DNA of 55,240 nucleotides from Deltaproteobacteria bacterium (GTDB lineage Bacteria; Desulfobacterota; Desulfobacteria; Desulfobacterales; SpSt-501): NCBI GenBank assembly GCA_016219005.1, contig JACRCN010000089.1, positions 1 to 55,240 of the forward strand, read 5' to 3'. Shown piece by piece: positions 15,744 to 32,763 of this stretch (position 1 is its first letter; each line of letters starts with the position of its first letter). The notes under the pieces were generated by a model. It saw only the letters and a program-made list of their open reading frames with translations, ran no database searches and was not told where the DNA came from. The position numbers and the translations under genes were made by a program.

Positions 15744-16172
15744 ATGAATGTGCTCCTCCTGCGGTGGCTGACACTGACCCTGGCCGTCATCGTGACGGCT
15801 TACCTGCTGGACGGCATCCGCGTCAGCGGCTTCTTCTCCGCTGTTCTTGCCGCCGCGGCCTTGGCAACCCTGAACACCTTTTTGAGGCCGGTCATCCTCG
15901 TCCTCACCTTGCCCATCAACGTCCTGACGCTTGGGCTGTTTACCTTCGTGATCAACGCGGTCCTGTTGAAAATGGCCTCTGCGGCCATCCCGGGCTTCGA
16001 CGTCATCGGTTTTTGGCCGGCCGTGTGGGGTGCGCTTCTGATCAGCATCGTGGCCGGGCTGATGAACGCGTTCATCGGCAAGCACATGCCTCCCCGAACA
16101 CCGAGGTCCGGCCGGGACAACGCGGCGAAGGTCATCAACCTCGAAAACAAAGGCGACAACCGCTGGGAGTAA
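15744..16172 (+). CDS. Phage-holin-family (YvlD-type) small membrane protein
   Basis: A 142-residue inner-membrane protein with four predicted helices (about residues 4-22, 29-47, 52-75 and 86-108) and a basic, cytosolic-looking tail. The order LNTFLRPVILVLTLPINVLTLGLFTFVINA is characteristic of the holin 4-2/DUF360 (YvlD) family (quoted in part: LRPVILVLTLPINVLTLG). Despite the family name this is a chromosomal housekeeping-type protein of unknown role, and there are no phage genes nearby. It starts 16 bp after ihfA and is probably co-transcribed with it. An 8-bp hairpin without a T-run (16226-16251) lies between it and recC. Confidence 0.85.
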   Translation: MNVLLLRWLTLTLAVIVTAYLLDGIRVSGFFSAVLAAAALATLNTFLRPVILVLTLPINVLTLGLFTFVINAVLLKMASAAIPGFDVIGFWPAVWGALLISIVAGLMNAFIGKHMPPRTPRSGRDNAAKVINLENKGDNRWE

Positions 16173-16287
16173 CCTCGCGCTGACTGTCGGCCGGCGTGTG
16201 CTGCGGCCGATGGCCAACCCAGAAATGCAGGCGGCGCGCCCATCGCCTGCAGATAGAACCCTTGGCCCCGGGACCTAAAGGACTTTC

Positions 16288-19200
16288 ATGGCAGGGCTTC
16301 AGATCTTCACCAGCAACCGCATGGAAGTGCTGATCGAACAGCTGGCGGACCGGGTGTGCGACCCTCACGCTTCGCCGTTGACCCCGGAAATCATCGTGGT
16401 CCAGAGCCGCGGCATGGAGCGGTGGATCACCATGGAACTCGCGCGCCGCAACGGAATTTGCGCTAACGTCGAGTTCCCCTTTCCCAACGCCTTCCTGGAG
16501 AGTGTCTTCCGCAGCCTCTCCGATGCCCCCGACGGACTGTCGGCCTTCGAGCCGCACGTGCTTGCCTTCCGCATCATGGCGATTTTGCCGGGTTTCCTGG
16601 ATCGTCCGGACTTTGCGGAGCTGCGGACCTACCTGGCGGAGGACCGCAACCAGATCAAACTCTTTCAGCTGTCCGGCAAGCTGGCCTATCTCTTTGACCA
16701 ATATGCGGTGTTCCGGCCCGACATGCTGCTGCGGTGGGAGCAGGGGAGAGTTGAGCCCGACCGGACCCATCGCTGGCAGTCGCAGCTGTGGCATACGCTG
16801 GCGGGGGAAACGCCATCCCCGCACCACATCCGGGTGCATGACTCCCTCATCCACGCCCTGCGCCGCGGGCTTGGCGACCGCCGCCGGCTGCCGGAGCGCG
16901 TGGCAATGTTCGGGATTTCCTACCTGCCGCCCTTTTACCTGGACGCATTCGCGGAGCTTGCGCAAGTCATGCGGGTGCATCTATTCCTGCTGAACCCCTG
17001 CCGGGAATACTGGGGGGAGATTGCCTCGCCGCGGGAGATGCATGCCATCGAACGCCGCTATTCGGGGACCGGCGTCGCCGGCCTGGAGCTGCACCTGGAG
17101 CCGGGGCACCGCCTGCTGTCCTCCCTGGGCGCCCTGGGTCGGGATTTTTTTGAAATGATCGCCGGCTTGGGCGCGCCGCAGGAGGACCGGTTCGAGGAGC
17201 CGGCCGGCGATACGTTGTTGGCGCGGCTGCAGGCCGACATCCTGAACCTGCAGGCTTCCGCGCCCAGCGCCGACCGCCCCGCCGACGACTCCATTCGGAT
17301 TCACTCCTGCCACAGCCCCATGCGGGAGATCGAGGTCCTCCGCGACCAGCTCCTGGAGATGTTTACGCAAGACCCGGACCTGCGCCCGCAGGACATCGTC
17401 GTGATGGCGCCCGACATTATCGCCTACGCACCCTTCGTCTCGGCCGTTTTCGGCGCCGAAACGGAAGATCGCCTGCGGATACCCTTCAGCATCGCCGACC
17501 GCGGCGCGATCGGCGAGCATCGGCTGGAAACCGGGTTTTTCGCGCTGCTCGATCTCAAGGGCAGCCGCTTCGGCGCTTCGGAGATCCTTCGGCTGCTGGA
17601 GTTCCCTGGGGTCAAGGAGAGAGCCGGACTCGCCGAGACCGACCTGTCGCTGATCGAGCGTTGGGTGCGGCATGCCAACATCCGCTGGGGGGAAGATGCC
17701 CGCAGCCTCCAGGCGCTTGGCCTTCCCGGCCAGGCTCACAACACCTGGAAAGCCGGAATCGAGCGGCTCCTCCTTGGCTATGCCATGCCCTCCCGCGGCG
17801 CGGACGTGTTCCACGGGATCCTGGCCGTCGACGCCATGGAGGGCGGCGAGACGCAAGCCCTCGGAGGTTTCCTGGACTTCCTGGCGCAAACCTTCGAACT
17901 GGCCCGCAACCTGGAACGGCACCAGCCGCTGGGGGCTTGGCGGTCGCTGCTCAAAGCGGCCCTGAACGGCTTTTTTCAATCGGATGAAACCACGGAGCCG
18001 GAATTTCAAAAAATCGAGCGGCTGCTCGACGAACTGGCCGACCTGGAGGATTCCGCCGGGTTTGGCACGAACGTCGGGATCGAGGTGGTGAGGGCTTTCC
18101 TGGCAGACCGGGCGGAGTCGGTCCGCATCGGCCACGGATTTCTCTCCGGCGGTGTGACCTTCTGCGCGATGCTGCCCATGCGCACCATCCCCTTCAAGGT
18201 CGTTTGCCTGGTAGGCATGAACCACGATGCCTTCCCGCGGGAACAGCCGGTGCTGCCCTTCGACCTGATGGCCAGAAATCCGCGCCGCGGCGACCGCTCC
18301 CGCCGCAACGACGACAAATACCTGTTCCTCGAGTCGATTCTCTCCGCCCGCCGCCGGTTATACATCAGCTACGTCGGGCAGGGCATCCAGGACAACAGCC
18401 CCCGTCCCCCTTCGGTCCTGGTGAGCGAGTTGATCGACACGCTGCAACCAGATGGCCCGCCCGCGGCCGGCTCAATGCCGGCGGGGCTGGTCACGGAGCA
18501 CCGCCTGCAGTCGTTTTCGCGCGCCTACTTTCAGTGCGGTACGCCGCTGTTCAGCTATTCCAGGGAAGACCTGGCGGCATGCTCCGGCGGCGCTGCGCGG
18601 AACGACCCGGACCCGTTTTTCCGCCGGGCCCTGCCGATGAGTCCGGAGGATGCCGAGCGCTGGAGCGCGGTCACCGTCGAGGGCCTGAGCTCGTTTTTCT
18701 CCAGCCCGGCCCGTTTCCTGGTCCAAAACCGCCTCGGCATCCGGCTCGAAAAAGAGGCGGCGGTTCCCGATGAGAGCGAGCCGTTCGCTCTGGATCCCCT
18801 GAGCGCCTACCGCCTGGGGCAGACCATGTTGCAGCACCGTCTGGCCGGAAGCGCCCCGATGGAACTGCTCGAGGTGTTTCGCGCGGCCGGAGACCTGCCC
18901 CACGACCGCGTGGGGGACTATCTGTTCGCGCGTCTGAGCGCCGAGGTCGACGAGTTTGCCGCCCGGGTAAGGGAGCTGCTGCCGCCCGCTGCGCCCGAAC
19001 CCGTGGACGTCACACAGGAGATCGGCGGGCTCCATGTGACCGGCCGCCTCACCGGGCTCTCCGTCCAAGGCTGCGTCCAGATGCGTTATGCCGGCATCAA
19101 GGCCAAAGATTTCCTCACGATCTGGCTGCAACACCTGCTGCTGTGCCTGGCCGCGCCCGGCGTGCAGGACCGGCGCAGCCTGCTGATCGGCAAAGGCCAG

Positions 19201-19533
19201 GCCTGGGCACTCGGGCCGGTGGCCGAGGCGGGGAAAATTCTCGATACGCTGCTCGGCGTCTACCGGCGCGGGCTCCTGGAACCGCTGCCTTTTTTTCCGG
19301 AAACCTCCCGGGCCTTTTTCGAAAAGCTCGCGGACCGGGCGGGGGATGAGCCGCAAGCCATGGCCGCCGCCCGCCGCCATTGGCGCGGGAGCGACTACGC
19401 GCCGGGTGAATCTGAAAACCCTTATCACCGGTTGTGCTTCGGCGACAGCGATCCGCTGGGGGACGACTTCAAGCGTTTGGCCGTCGCGGTTTTTCAACCG
19501 CTGTTCGAGCATGGCCGGGAAATTTCCGGGTGA
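16288..19533 (+). CDS. recC: Exodeoxyribonuclease V gamma subunit, RecC
   Basis: Scaffold and Chi-recognition subunit of the RecBCD helicase-nuclease that resects double-strand breaks for RecA. Seen: the N-terminal helicase-like domain IFTSNRMEVLIEQLAD, IVVQSRGMERWI, FQLSGKLAYLFDQYAVFRPD, CHSPMREIEVLRDQLLEM, VVMAPDIIAYAPFVSAVFG, and a strongly kept central block MLPMRTIPFKVVCLVGMN and RRGDRSRRNDDKYLFLE. Length 1081 against about 1120 in E. coli. AAAGGAC precedes the ATG. The RecC fold is a dead helicase, so the absence of a Walker A is expected. First gene of a five-gene operon in which two export-apparatus relatives precede recB. Confidence 0.96.
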   Translation: MAGLQIFTSNRMEVLIEQLADRVCDPHASPLTPEIIVVQSRGMERWITMELARRNGICANVEFPFPNAFLESVFRSLSDAPDGLSAFEPHVLAFRIMAILPGFLDRPDFAELRTYLAEDRNQIKLFQLSGKLAYLFDQYAVFRPDMLLRWEQGRVEPDRTHRWQSQLWHTLAGETPSPHHIRVHDSLIHALRRGLGDRRRLPERVAMFGISYLPPFYLDAFAELAQVMRVHLFLLNPCREYWGEIASPREMHAIERRYSGTGVAGLELHLEPGHRLLSSLGALGRDFFEMIAGLGAPQEDRFEEPAGDTLLARLQADILNLQASAPSADRPADDSIRIHSCHSPMREIEVLRDQLLEMFTQDPDLRPQDIVVMAPDIIAYAPFVSAVFGAETEDRLRIPFSIADRGAIGEHRLETGFFALLDLKGSRFGASEILRLLEFPGVKERAGLAETDLSLIERWVRHANIRWGEDARSLQALGLPGQAHNTWKAGIERLLLGYAMPSRGADVFHGILAVDAMEGGETQALGGFLDFLAQTFELARNLERHQPLGAWRSLLKAALNGFFQSDETTEPEFQKIERLLDELADLEDSAGFGTNVGIEVVRAFLADRAESVRIGHGFLSGGVTFCAMLPMRTIPFKVVCLVGMNHDAFPREQPVLPFDLMARNPRRGDRSRRNDDKYLFLESILSARRRLYISYVGQGIQDNSPRPPSVLVSELIDTLQPDGPPAAGSMPAGLVTEHRLQSFSRAYFQCGTPLFSYSREDLAACSGGAARNDPDPFFRRALPMSPEDAERWSAVTVEGLSSFFSSPARFLVQNRLGIRLEKEAAVPDESEPFALDPLSAYRLGQTMLQHRLAGSAPMELLEVFRAAGDLPHDRVGDYLFARLSAEVDEFAARVRELLPPAAPEPVDVTQEIGGLHVTGRLTGLSVQGCVQMRYAGIKAKDFLTIWLQHLLLCLAAPGVQDRRSLLIGKGQAWALGPVAEAGKILDTLLGVYRRGLLEPLPFFPETSRAFFEKLADRAGDEPQAMAAARRHWRGSDYAPGESENPYHRLCFGDSDPLGDDFKRLAVAVFQPLFEHGREISG

Positions 19534-19540
19534 GCGGTGC

Positions 19541-20707
19541 ATGGAAATCGGATCCCTCATACGCATTGCGATGAACGCCGGGGCCGAGAAGCTGGTTCTC
19601 GAGGAAATGTCCCTCCGGGCCGGCGATCTGCTGCGACTGAAGGTGATCGACGTGCGGGAGGATCACCGTGCGTTGGTGGACTTCGGAAAATTCAGGGCCC
19701 TGGCCGAGATCGCCTTCCCGGTGTCCGCCGGCGATGAATTGACCGTGAAGGTGATCGACACCAAAGGCCAGCTGCACCTGGCGCTCGTCCCGGCGGGAGC
19801 TGAAACGGCACCGGTGCCGGTCGCTGCCGAGCCGGTGAGGCCTTTGAACGCGCGCCACCTGACACAGCTCCGGCAGCAGCTGGATCAGGTGGCGGAAGTG
19901 ATCGCCAGGCCATCCGGTGGTCCGGCCGTTTCCGCTGCGATTCGCAGCGCCGTCGAAGAGCTGCGGCTGTTTCTCGAGCCCCTGCAGACGGACGGCGGGG
20001 CCGCCCAGACGACGCCCCGGGTGCGATCGCTTTGTGAAGACTCCGGGATTTTTTTCGAAAAACGCCTCGAGACCGCGCTGTCCCGGGCCGCTGCCGAAGG
20101 CGCAGCCGCCGGGTCGGCGCCCGCCGATCATCCGCAGGTCCGGCGCATCCTGGCCGAAGACTTGAAGGCGCGGCTGTCCGCGATTAAACATTTATTCGAA
20201 AGCCAGGCGGCGGATCTGCCTGCGGCGGGGTCGCGAGCGGCCGCCGCCTTCGTCAAATCCGCGGACGAACTGCTCAACGAGATCATTCGGCAGCAGGAAC
20301 GGATCGCGGCCCGCCGGGACGGGACGGAAACGTTTCAAGTGATTCATTTTTCACTGCCGCTCAAGGACGCCGGCGAGGGGGCCCGGCTCAAGATCGGCTA
20401 CCCCAGCCGGCGCCCGGGAGCGACCCGGGAGGGTTTCCGGGCGGCCTTGCTCCTTGCGCTCGACCGGCTGGGCCCGACCCGGATCGACCTTTTCATGCTG
20501 GAACGCAACCTGAGCCTGACCATCTTTGTCGCATCCCGGACGGCGCAGGAAGCCATCGAGACCCAGGCCGGCGATCTCAAACCCGCGCTTGAAACCTTCT
20601 TCGACAACGTGAGTGTGAGCGTCTGCGTTTCGGAACAGAAGATCGCCGACTTTGAATACGAGGACCAGATTCCGGCCGGGGGCCGGCGACTGGATGTACG
20701 CGCATGA
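19541..20707 (+). CDS. FliK C-terminal-domain-like protein
   Basis: A 388-residue protein whose C-terminal 120 residues resemble the FliK C-terminal domain: RLGPTRIDLFMLERNLSLTI, then LKPALETFFDNVSVSV, as in proteins that switch flagellar or type III export from hook to filament substrates. The N-terminal 90 residues form a small beta-rich domain (LRLKVIDVREDHRALVDFGK), and the middle is a low-complexity, alanine-rich helical linker. The ATG at 19541 is 7 bp after recC. Its stop overlaps the next gene (an FlhB relative) by 4 bp, and FliK and FlhB are physical partners in flagella, which supports the call. No other flagellar genes lie in the window. Domain assignment is by eye. Confidence 0.62.
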   Translation: MEIGSLIRIAMNAGAEKLVLEEMSLRAGDLLRLKVIDVREDHRALVDFGKFRALAEIAFPVSAGDELTVKVIDTKGQLHLALVPAGAETAPVPVAAEPVRPLNARHLTQLRQQLDQVAEVIARPSGGPAVSAAIRSAVEELRLFLEPLQTDGGAAQTTPRVRSLCEDSGIFFEKRLETALSRAAAEGAAAGSAPADHPQVRRILAEDLKARLSAIKHLFESQAADLPAAGSRAAAAFVKSADELLNEIIRQQERIAARRDGTETFQVIHFSLPLKDAGEGARLKIGYPSRRPGATREGFRAALLLALDRLGPTRIDLFMLERNLSLTIFVASRTAQEAIETQAGDLKPALETFFDNVSVSVCVSEQKIADFEYEDQIPAGGRRLDVRA

Positions 20708-20975
20708 CATCGCCCAAACCGCCGAAGGCCGTCGCCTTGAGATACGAGCGTTCGAAGAACGCCGCTCCCCGGGTGGTGGCCAAGGGCCGGGGGCACGTGG
20801 CCGAGTCCATCATGGCGATCGCCCGGGAGCACCACGTGCCGCTCGTCGAGGACCGCAACCTGGTGGAGGTGCTGGAAGCGCTGGACATCAACTTGGAGAT
20901 CCCGCCCGAGCTTTATCGAGCCGTGGCCGAGGTCCTCGTCTTCGTCTACCGGATCAACGGGAAAATGAAATCGCC

Positions 20976-20979
<4 letters not shown>
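20704..20979 (+). CDS. FlhB C-terminal-domain homologue (FlhX/EscU-type export switch relative)
   Basis: A 91-residue stand-alone version of the cytosolic FlhB/EscU domain. Seen: AVALRYER, APRVVAKGRGHVAESIMAIAREHHVPLVED, then EIPPELYRAVAEVLVFVYR, matching the fragment that lies after the self-cleavage site of FlhB. The NPTH autocleavage motif is absent (the protein starts MTSPKPPKAVAL), as in FlhX proteins, which mimic the already cleaved product. It overlaps the FliK-like gene by 4 bp upstream and recB by 4 bp downstream (GTGA), so it is firmly built into the recC-recB-recD operon. A structural or regulatory role independent of flagella is possible. Confidence 0.85.
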
Positions 20980-24558
<3,579 letters not shown>

Positions 24559-24566
<8 letters not shown>

Positions 24567-26403
24567 TCCGAATCGCGGTCAGTTTTTCGCACCCCTGGAC
24601 CTCCACTTCGCGCGGTTCCTCGCCGGCCTGACGACCGTCGCCGCCGACGAGGTGTTCCGGGCCGCGGCCCTTCTCAGCCGGGCAACCGGAGCAGGGGACG
24701 TCTGCCTGGACCTGGCCGCCGTGGCCGGTCAACCGGTACCGGCCGCGGCCGGCATCGACTCCCCCGCGGCCTTCCCGGAGCTGGGCGCCTGGATCGCGGC
24801 GCTGCGGTCGTCCGCGGTGGTGGGCTCCCCGGGGCAGAAGCGGCCCCTCGTGCTCGATGGCGGCAACCGGCTCTATCTGCGCCGGTACTGGGAGTACGAA
24901 TACGCGGCCGCGGAGAACGTGCGGCGGCGGGTCGGCGAGGCGGTCTCGCACCTGGACACCGGGCGCCTGCGGCAAAGCCTCGCACACTTGTTTCCGGACG
25001 GTCCGGGCGACGAAAGCGACTGGCAGAAAACCGCGGCCGCCATCGCAGCGCTCAAACGCTTCAGCGTGATCACGGGCGGCCCCGGGACCGGCAAGACCTT
25101 CACGATCGCCCGGCTGCTCGTCCTCGTGATGGAGCAGTACCCGGAACGCCGGCTGCGCATCCACCTCGCGGCGCCCACGGGCAAGGCCGCCGCCCGCATG
25201 CGAGAGTCCCTGAAGCAAGCCCGGGAAGGCATGCGCGGCCGCCACCCGGCTGCAGATCAGCTCCCGGAAGAAGTCCACACCCTGCACCGGCTGCTGAAAA
25301 CGCTACCCGGCTCCCCGTACTTTCGGCATAACCGTGAAAATCCCCTTGAAGCCGACATCGTCGTCGTGGACGAGGCATCCATGGTGGACATGGCGCTCAT
25401 GGCCAAACTTCTGGAGGCGGTCCCGTCCGCTGCGCGCCTGGTTCTCGTGGGCGACAAGGACCAACTGGCGTCGGTCGAAGCCGGGTCGGTCCTGGGTGAC
25501 ATTTGCGACCGCGACCGGATGCACGGCTTTTCAGCCGAATTCTGCGAAACGCTTCAACAGGCAACGGGGGAGCGGCTCGATGCGCGCTCCGGCAGCCCGG
25601 CGGGTCTTCAGGACTGCATGGTCGAACTTCGCAACAGCTTCCGTTTTTCAGCGGGCAGCGCGATCGGCGAGCTGAGCCGGGCCGTGAACCATGGCGATGC
25701 CGGTCGGGCACTGGAGGTCTTGGACAAGCCCGGGGAGGGCTCGATCGTCTGGTTGGACCCCGACGCGGGATCGCGCGCGCTGACCGAGCTGCAGCGCTTG
25801 ATCCTCGGCGGCACCGAGGCCTGCTTCCGGAAGGATACGCCCGCGGCGGCCCTCCAGGAGCTCAATCGTTTCAAGATCCTCTGCGCCCACAAGGGCGGCC
25901 CGCACGGGGTAGATGCCGTCAACCGGGCTGCCGAACAGATGCTGGTGCGGCAGGGGCTGATCCGGCCGGAGGCCGCTTTGACTAGCCCCTGGTACGCGCA
26001 TCGGCCGGTGCTCATCACTCGCAACGATTATGCGCTCGGCCTCTTCAACGGTGACATCGGGATGACCCTGCCCGATGACGCTTCCGGCGGCCGCGGGCTC
26101 TTCGTCTTTTTTCCCGGAGCGCCCGGGGAGATCCGCCGCTTCCTGCCCTACCGGCTGCCGGAGCACGAAACGGTCTACGCCATGACTGTCCACAAGAGCC
26201 AGGGCTCCGAGTTCGACGAGGTGCTGCTGGTCCTGCCGGATCGGGACTCGCCGGTTCTCACCCGCGAGCTGCTTTATACGGCCCTGACCCGGGCCCGCAA
26301 GACCGTCACCATCTGGGCCAGGCGGTCCATCCTCGCCGCGGCCATCACGCGCCGGATCGAGCGCACATCCGGGTTACGGGACGCCCTGTGGGGACAGGGG
26401 TGA
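24559..26403 (+). CDS. recD: Exodeoxyribonuclease V alpha subunit, RecD
   Basis: 5'-3' superfamily 1B helicase motor of RecBCD. Seen: Walker A GGPGTGKT at residues 173-180, APTGKAAARM, TLHRLLKTLPG, VVDEASMVDMALM (Walker B), LVGDKDQLASVEAGSVLGD, and near the C-terminus MTVHKSQGSEFDEVLLVLP with LYTALTRARKTV. Length 614, normal for RecD1. It overlaps recB by 8 bp and is the last gene of the operon. It lacks the N-terminal extension of RecD2, so it is the RecBCD partner. Confidence 0.96.
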
Positions 26404-26418
26404 GACGGCTGCTCGGTG

Positions 26419-26447
26419 TTGTCCCATCCCGGCGGCTGTGTTATTTT
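26419..26447 (+). promoter_or_regulatory. Predicted promoter of ispF-uvrB-uvrC
   Basis: TTGTCC (26419-26424), 17-nt spacer, TATTTT (26442-26447), 4 of 6 each, in the 85-bp gap between recD and ispF. It would start transcription about 35 nt before the ispF ATG. Confidence 0.4.
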
Positions 26448-26488
26448 CAGCCCAAGCAGGTCAAACTTTCATCCTTTCGGAGATTCAC

Positions 26489-26980
26489 ATGCGAACAGGC
26501 ATCGGCTTTGATTTTCACCGGCTGGTGGAGCAACGCGCTCTCGTTCTCGGCGGGGTCAGCATTCCCTGGGAAAAGGGGTTGCTCGGCCACTCGGACGCCG
26601 ACGCGCTGATCCACGCCGTCTGCGACGCGATCCTGGGCGCCGCCGGTCTGGGGGACATCGGAGTTCATTTCCCGGACACCGATCCGCGCTTCAAAGGCAT
26701 TTCCAGCCTCGCGCTGCTGCAGTCCACTCAGCGCATGCTCGACGAAAAAGGACTGTGCGTGGTCAACGTGGATGCGGTCGTTTTGGCCGACGCCCCTCAA
26801 ATGGCCCCGCACCGCCTGCAGATGCAGAACAACATCGCCCGCGCGCTCGACATCCCGCCCACCGCCGTCAACATCAAGGCCACCACCACGGAAGGCTGCG
26901 GCATGATCGGCCGGGGCGAGGGGATCGGCGCCATGGCCACGGTGCTGCTCAGGCTGAAATGCTCGAAAGGAGATACCTGA
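26489..26980 (+). CDS. ispF: 2-C-methyl-D-erythritol 2,4-cyclodiphosphate synthase
   Basis: Cyclises CDP-methylerythritol 2-phosphate to MEcPP in the non-mevalonate isoprenoid pathway. Seen: GIGFDFHRL with the zinc-binding Asp and His, [14 protein letters not shown] with the third ligand His, [11 protein letters not shown], and [16 protein letters not shown] near the C-terminus. Length 163, as usual for the trimeric enzyme. The usual ispD neighbour is missing here; dxs and ispA of the same route are 15 kb away in another operon. uvrB starts 5 bp after the stop. Confidence 0.96.
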   Translation: MRTGIGFDFHRLVEQRALVLGGVSIPWEKGLLGHSDADALIHAVCDAILGAAGLGDIGVHFPDTDPRFKGISSLALLQSTQRMLDEKGLCVVNVDAVVLADAPQMAPHRLQMQNNIARALDIPPTAVNIKATTTEGCGMIGRGEGIGAMATVLLRLKCSKGDT

Positions 26981-26985
26981 ACGCC

Positions 26986-28979
<1,994 letters not shown>

Positions 28980-28983
<4 letters not shown>

Positions 28984-30842
28984 CGATGAACGCCAGCGAT
29001 AGCGATTCCGTCCGCCCTGAAGACCCGGCGCAAAAGCTGCCGGCCATCAGCGCCGAGCCCGGCGTCTACCTCATGCGGGATGCCCTGGGACAGATCATCT
29101 ATGTCGGGAAAGCGCGCAATCTGCGCAAACGTCTGGCGGCCTACTTCAAGCCTTCCGGCCATGCCGACGCCAAGCTCGGCGCTCTGGCGGCGCGGATCGC
29201 GGATTTCGAGACCATCATTACCCGCACCGAGAAAGAAGCCCTGATTCTCGAGTCCAATCTCATCAAGCGGCACCGGCCGCGCTACAACGTCGTGCTCAAG
29301 GATGACAAGCGCTATCCCTCTCTGCGGCTCGATCCCGGGGAGGACTTTCCCCGTTTCACCATCACGCGCAAGATCGGCGAAGACGACGCGCTCTATTTCG
29401 GGCCCTTTGCTTCGGCCCACGCCGTGCGCGAGACGCTCGGCATCATCACCAAGACTTTCAAGCTGCGCAAGTGCAAGGCGAGCGAGTTCCGGATCCGCAC
29501 GCGCCCCTGCCTGCACTGTCAGATGAACGGGTGCCTGGCGCCCTGCTGCCGGGACGTGGACCCCCGGGTCTACCAAGAGCAGGTGCAGGAGGCGGTGCTG
29601 TTCCTGAAAGGCCGCACGCACGAACTGACCCGCAAAATCCGCGTGCAGATGGATGAGGCCTCAGAGGCGTGCGAATTCGAAAAGGCGGCACGGCTGCGCG
29701 ACAAGCTCTTCGCCCTGGAACGCACCGTGGAGAAACAGATCGCCGTCACTACCGATTTCCACGACCGGGACGTTTTCGCTGCCGCGGCCTCCGGGGGTGC
29801 GGCCGTGATCACGTGCTTCAGCGTGCGCGGCGGGTTCGTCACCGGCACCCGCCACTTCCCTTTCCCGGAGACCATGGCCTCCGAAGATGAAATGCTGGGC
29901 GCCTTCATCCGCCAGTACTACGGCCCCGGCGCCTTCGTTCCCGGCGAGATTTTCGTATCCCACCCGCTGGAAGATACGGCGTTGATGGCGGAGTGGCTCT
30001 CCGGCCTCAGGGGCCAGAAGGTCCGGCTGACGCGGCCCGAGCGTGGCGAAAAGGCCCGGCTGCTGGACATGGCGCGGCGCAATGCCGCCAACGAGCTCCG
30101 CAACCTGGGCGAGGCTCGCACCTCGGACCGGGACTTGCTCGCGCGACTCCAGAAACGGCTGGCGTTGAGCCGCCTGCCGCGCCGCATCGAATGCTTCGAC
30201 AACTCGACCCTCATGGGGTCGGAGCCCGTGGCCGGCATGGTGGTGTTTGTCGACGGAAAACCGGAAAAATCCGCCTACCGCAAGTTTCTCATCCAGACGG
30301 TGGCGACCCCGGATGATTACGCTTCCATGTCCGAGATCCTGAAGCGCCGGTTCGGTCAGGAGGAGCCCACCGGGGTTCTGCCGGATCTGGTGATGCTGGA
30401 CGGGGGGCGGGGGCAGTTGGGGATTGCCGTGGCGGCGCTGCGGGAGCTGGGTTTGACGGATGCCTTTGACCTCATCAGCATCGCCAAGAAAGACGAGCGC
30501 CGGGGCGAGACCCAGGACAAGATTTTCGTCCCCAATCGGGTGAACCCCGTGGGCTTCGGCCGCGAGGGGGATCTGCGGCTGTTTCTGCAGCGGGTGCGGG
30601 ATGAGACGCACCGGTTTGCGGTCACGTTCCACCGCCGGCGCAGGCGGAAGTCGTCGTTGAAATCCGTCCTCGACGGCATCCGCGGCATCGGCCCGGTGCG
30701 TAAAGCCGCGCTGGTGAAGCATTTCGGGAGCATCGAAGGTATCCGGACAGCGCGGCTCGAGGAACTGAGCGCGCTGCCCGGGTTTAACCGCCAGCTTGCC
30801 GAAACCATTAAGAAAAATATGAGTTCGAAGCTCGAACCTTAA
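28980..30842 (+). CDS. uvrC: Excinuclease ABC subunit C
   Basis: Dual endonuclease that cuts on both sides of a lesion in nucleotide excision repair. Seen: GIY-YIG domain [22 protein letters not shown], then [20 protein letters not shown] (cysteine-rich segment), a UVR domain ([15 protein letters not shown]) for UvrB binding, the RNase H-like half with [11 protein letters not shown] and LDGGRGQL, and C-terminal helix-hairpin-helix repeats ([19 protein letters not shown]). Length 620. The ATG at 28980 overlaps the uvrB stop by 4 bp, so UvrB and UvrC are translationally coupled; a second ATG lies 6 bp further on. Confidence 0.96.
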
Positions 30843-30881
30843 GCTGAAGGTGAAAGACAAAAACCCAATTCGTCACACCGT

Positions 30882-30915
30882 CGGGTGGCACAACGCGCCC
30901 GGGCCGATTTTTTTT
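30882..30915 (+). terminator. Probable intrinsic terminator after uvrC
   Basis: CGGGTG (30882-30887) pairs with CGCCCG (30896-30901), with one G-T pair, followed after 6 nt by eight T (30908-30915). The stem is short; it ends the ispF-uvrB-uvrC unit before convergent mdh. Confidence 0.45.
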
Positions 30916-30921
30916 AGGCTG

Positions 30922-32007
<1,086 letters not shown>

Positions 32008-32081
32008 CTATCGGCGCGCGATTGAAGTCAAATGGAGGTGAACCGGCCCTACGACACCGGCGCAGAGCCGGTAATTTCGCT

Positions 32082-32109
32082 TTGCCGCCGTCGAACGCTG
32101 TGCTATAAT
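32082..32109 (+). promoter_or_regulatory. Predicted promoter of the GTPase-PilZ operon
   Basis: TTGCCG (32082-32087), 16-nt spacer, TATAAT (32104-32109, perfect -10). Start point near 32116, about 24 nt before the ATG. Confidence 0.5.
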
Positions 32110-32139
32110 AATCTATTGAAATCCTGAAGGTTTGAAACC

Positions 32140-32748
32140 ATGGCGGTAGTCAATCTCAAAAAGCGGCAGATCGAGTGCAAGATCGTCTATTACGGCCCCG
32201 CGCGGTGCGGAAAGACCACCAACCTCGAATACATCCACAAGACCTTCACCCAGAACGTCAGAGGGGAGATGATCTCCATCGACACCGAAGGAGACCGCAC
32301 CCTTTTCTTCGATTTTCTGCCCCTGGAGATCGGCCAATTGAAGGGCTGCGACGTGCGGGTCCAGTTGTATACCGTCCCCGGTCAGATGCGTTACGCCTCT
32401 ACCCGCAAACTCGTCCTGCGCGGCGCGGACGGGGTGGTGTTCGTGGCGGATTCGCTGGAGGTTCGGCGCGAACAGAACATGCTGGCCCTCAAGGACCTGC
32501 AGCAGAACCTGCGCGATTTCAACCTGAACATATTCAAGATCCCCTTGGTCATGCAGTTCAATAAGCGTGACCTTGAGGATGCCGGCATCCCGTTGATGTC
32601 GCTCGAACAGATGGAAAGCGAACTCAACCGGCAGCTCAAAGTCCCCGCCGTTCCCGCCGCAGCCCTGAAAGGCACGGGAGTGGGCAAAGCGCTTCAGGAG
32701 TGCTTGCGGCTGGTGCTGCGATCACTGCAACAAGAACTGAACTTCTAG
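32140..32748 (+). CDS. MglA-family small Ras-like GTPase
   Basis: A 202-residue small GTPase of the MglA/Rup1-type group, which sets polarity and motility in myxobacteria and related bacteria. Seen: P-loop GPARCGKT at residues 19-26 after KIVYY, the switch region with the family TVPGQMRY in place of DxxG, GADGVVFVADS, and the guanine-specificity motif FNKRDL; C-terminal ALKGTGVGKALQE. No lipid-anchor cysteine is seen. It begins an operon with a DUF4388/cyclic-nucleotide-binding protein (15 bp gap) and a PilZ protein. MglB, its usual GAP with a roadblock fold, is not adjacent. Confidence 0.92.
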   Translation: MAVVNLKKRQIECKIVYYGPARCGKTTNLEYIHKTFTQNVRGEMISIDTEGDRTLFFDFLPLEIGQLKGCDVRVQLYTVPGQMRYASTRKLVLRGADGVVFVADSLEVRREQNMLALKDLQQNLRDFNLNIFKIPLVMQFNKRDLEDAGIPLMSLEQMESELNRQLKVPAVPAAALKGTGVGKALQECLRLVLRSLQQELNF

Positions 32749-32763
32749 ACACCCGTTCACGGC

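Noticed and set aside
15744-16172. Possible prophage lysis gene (holin name)
   Set aside because: The family name is historical. There are no endolysin, capsid or integrase genes and the neighbours are housekeeping genes.
20652-20975. Upstream extension of the recB frame over the FlhX-like gene
   Set aside because: Overlaps a convincing FlhB-domain gene, and the RecB N-terminus begins at the GTG at 20976.
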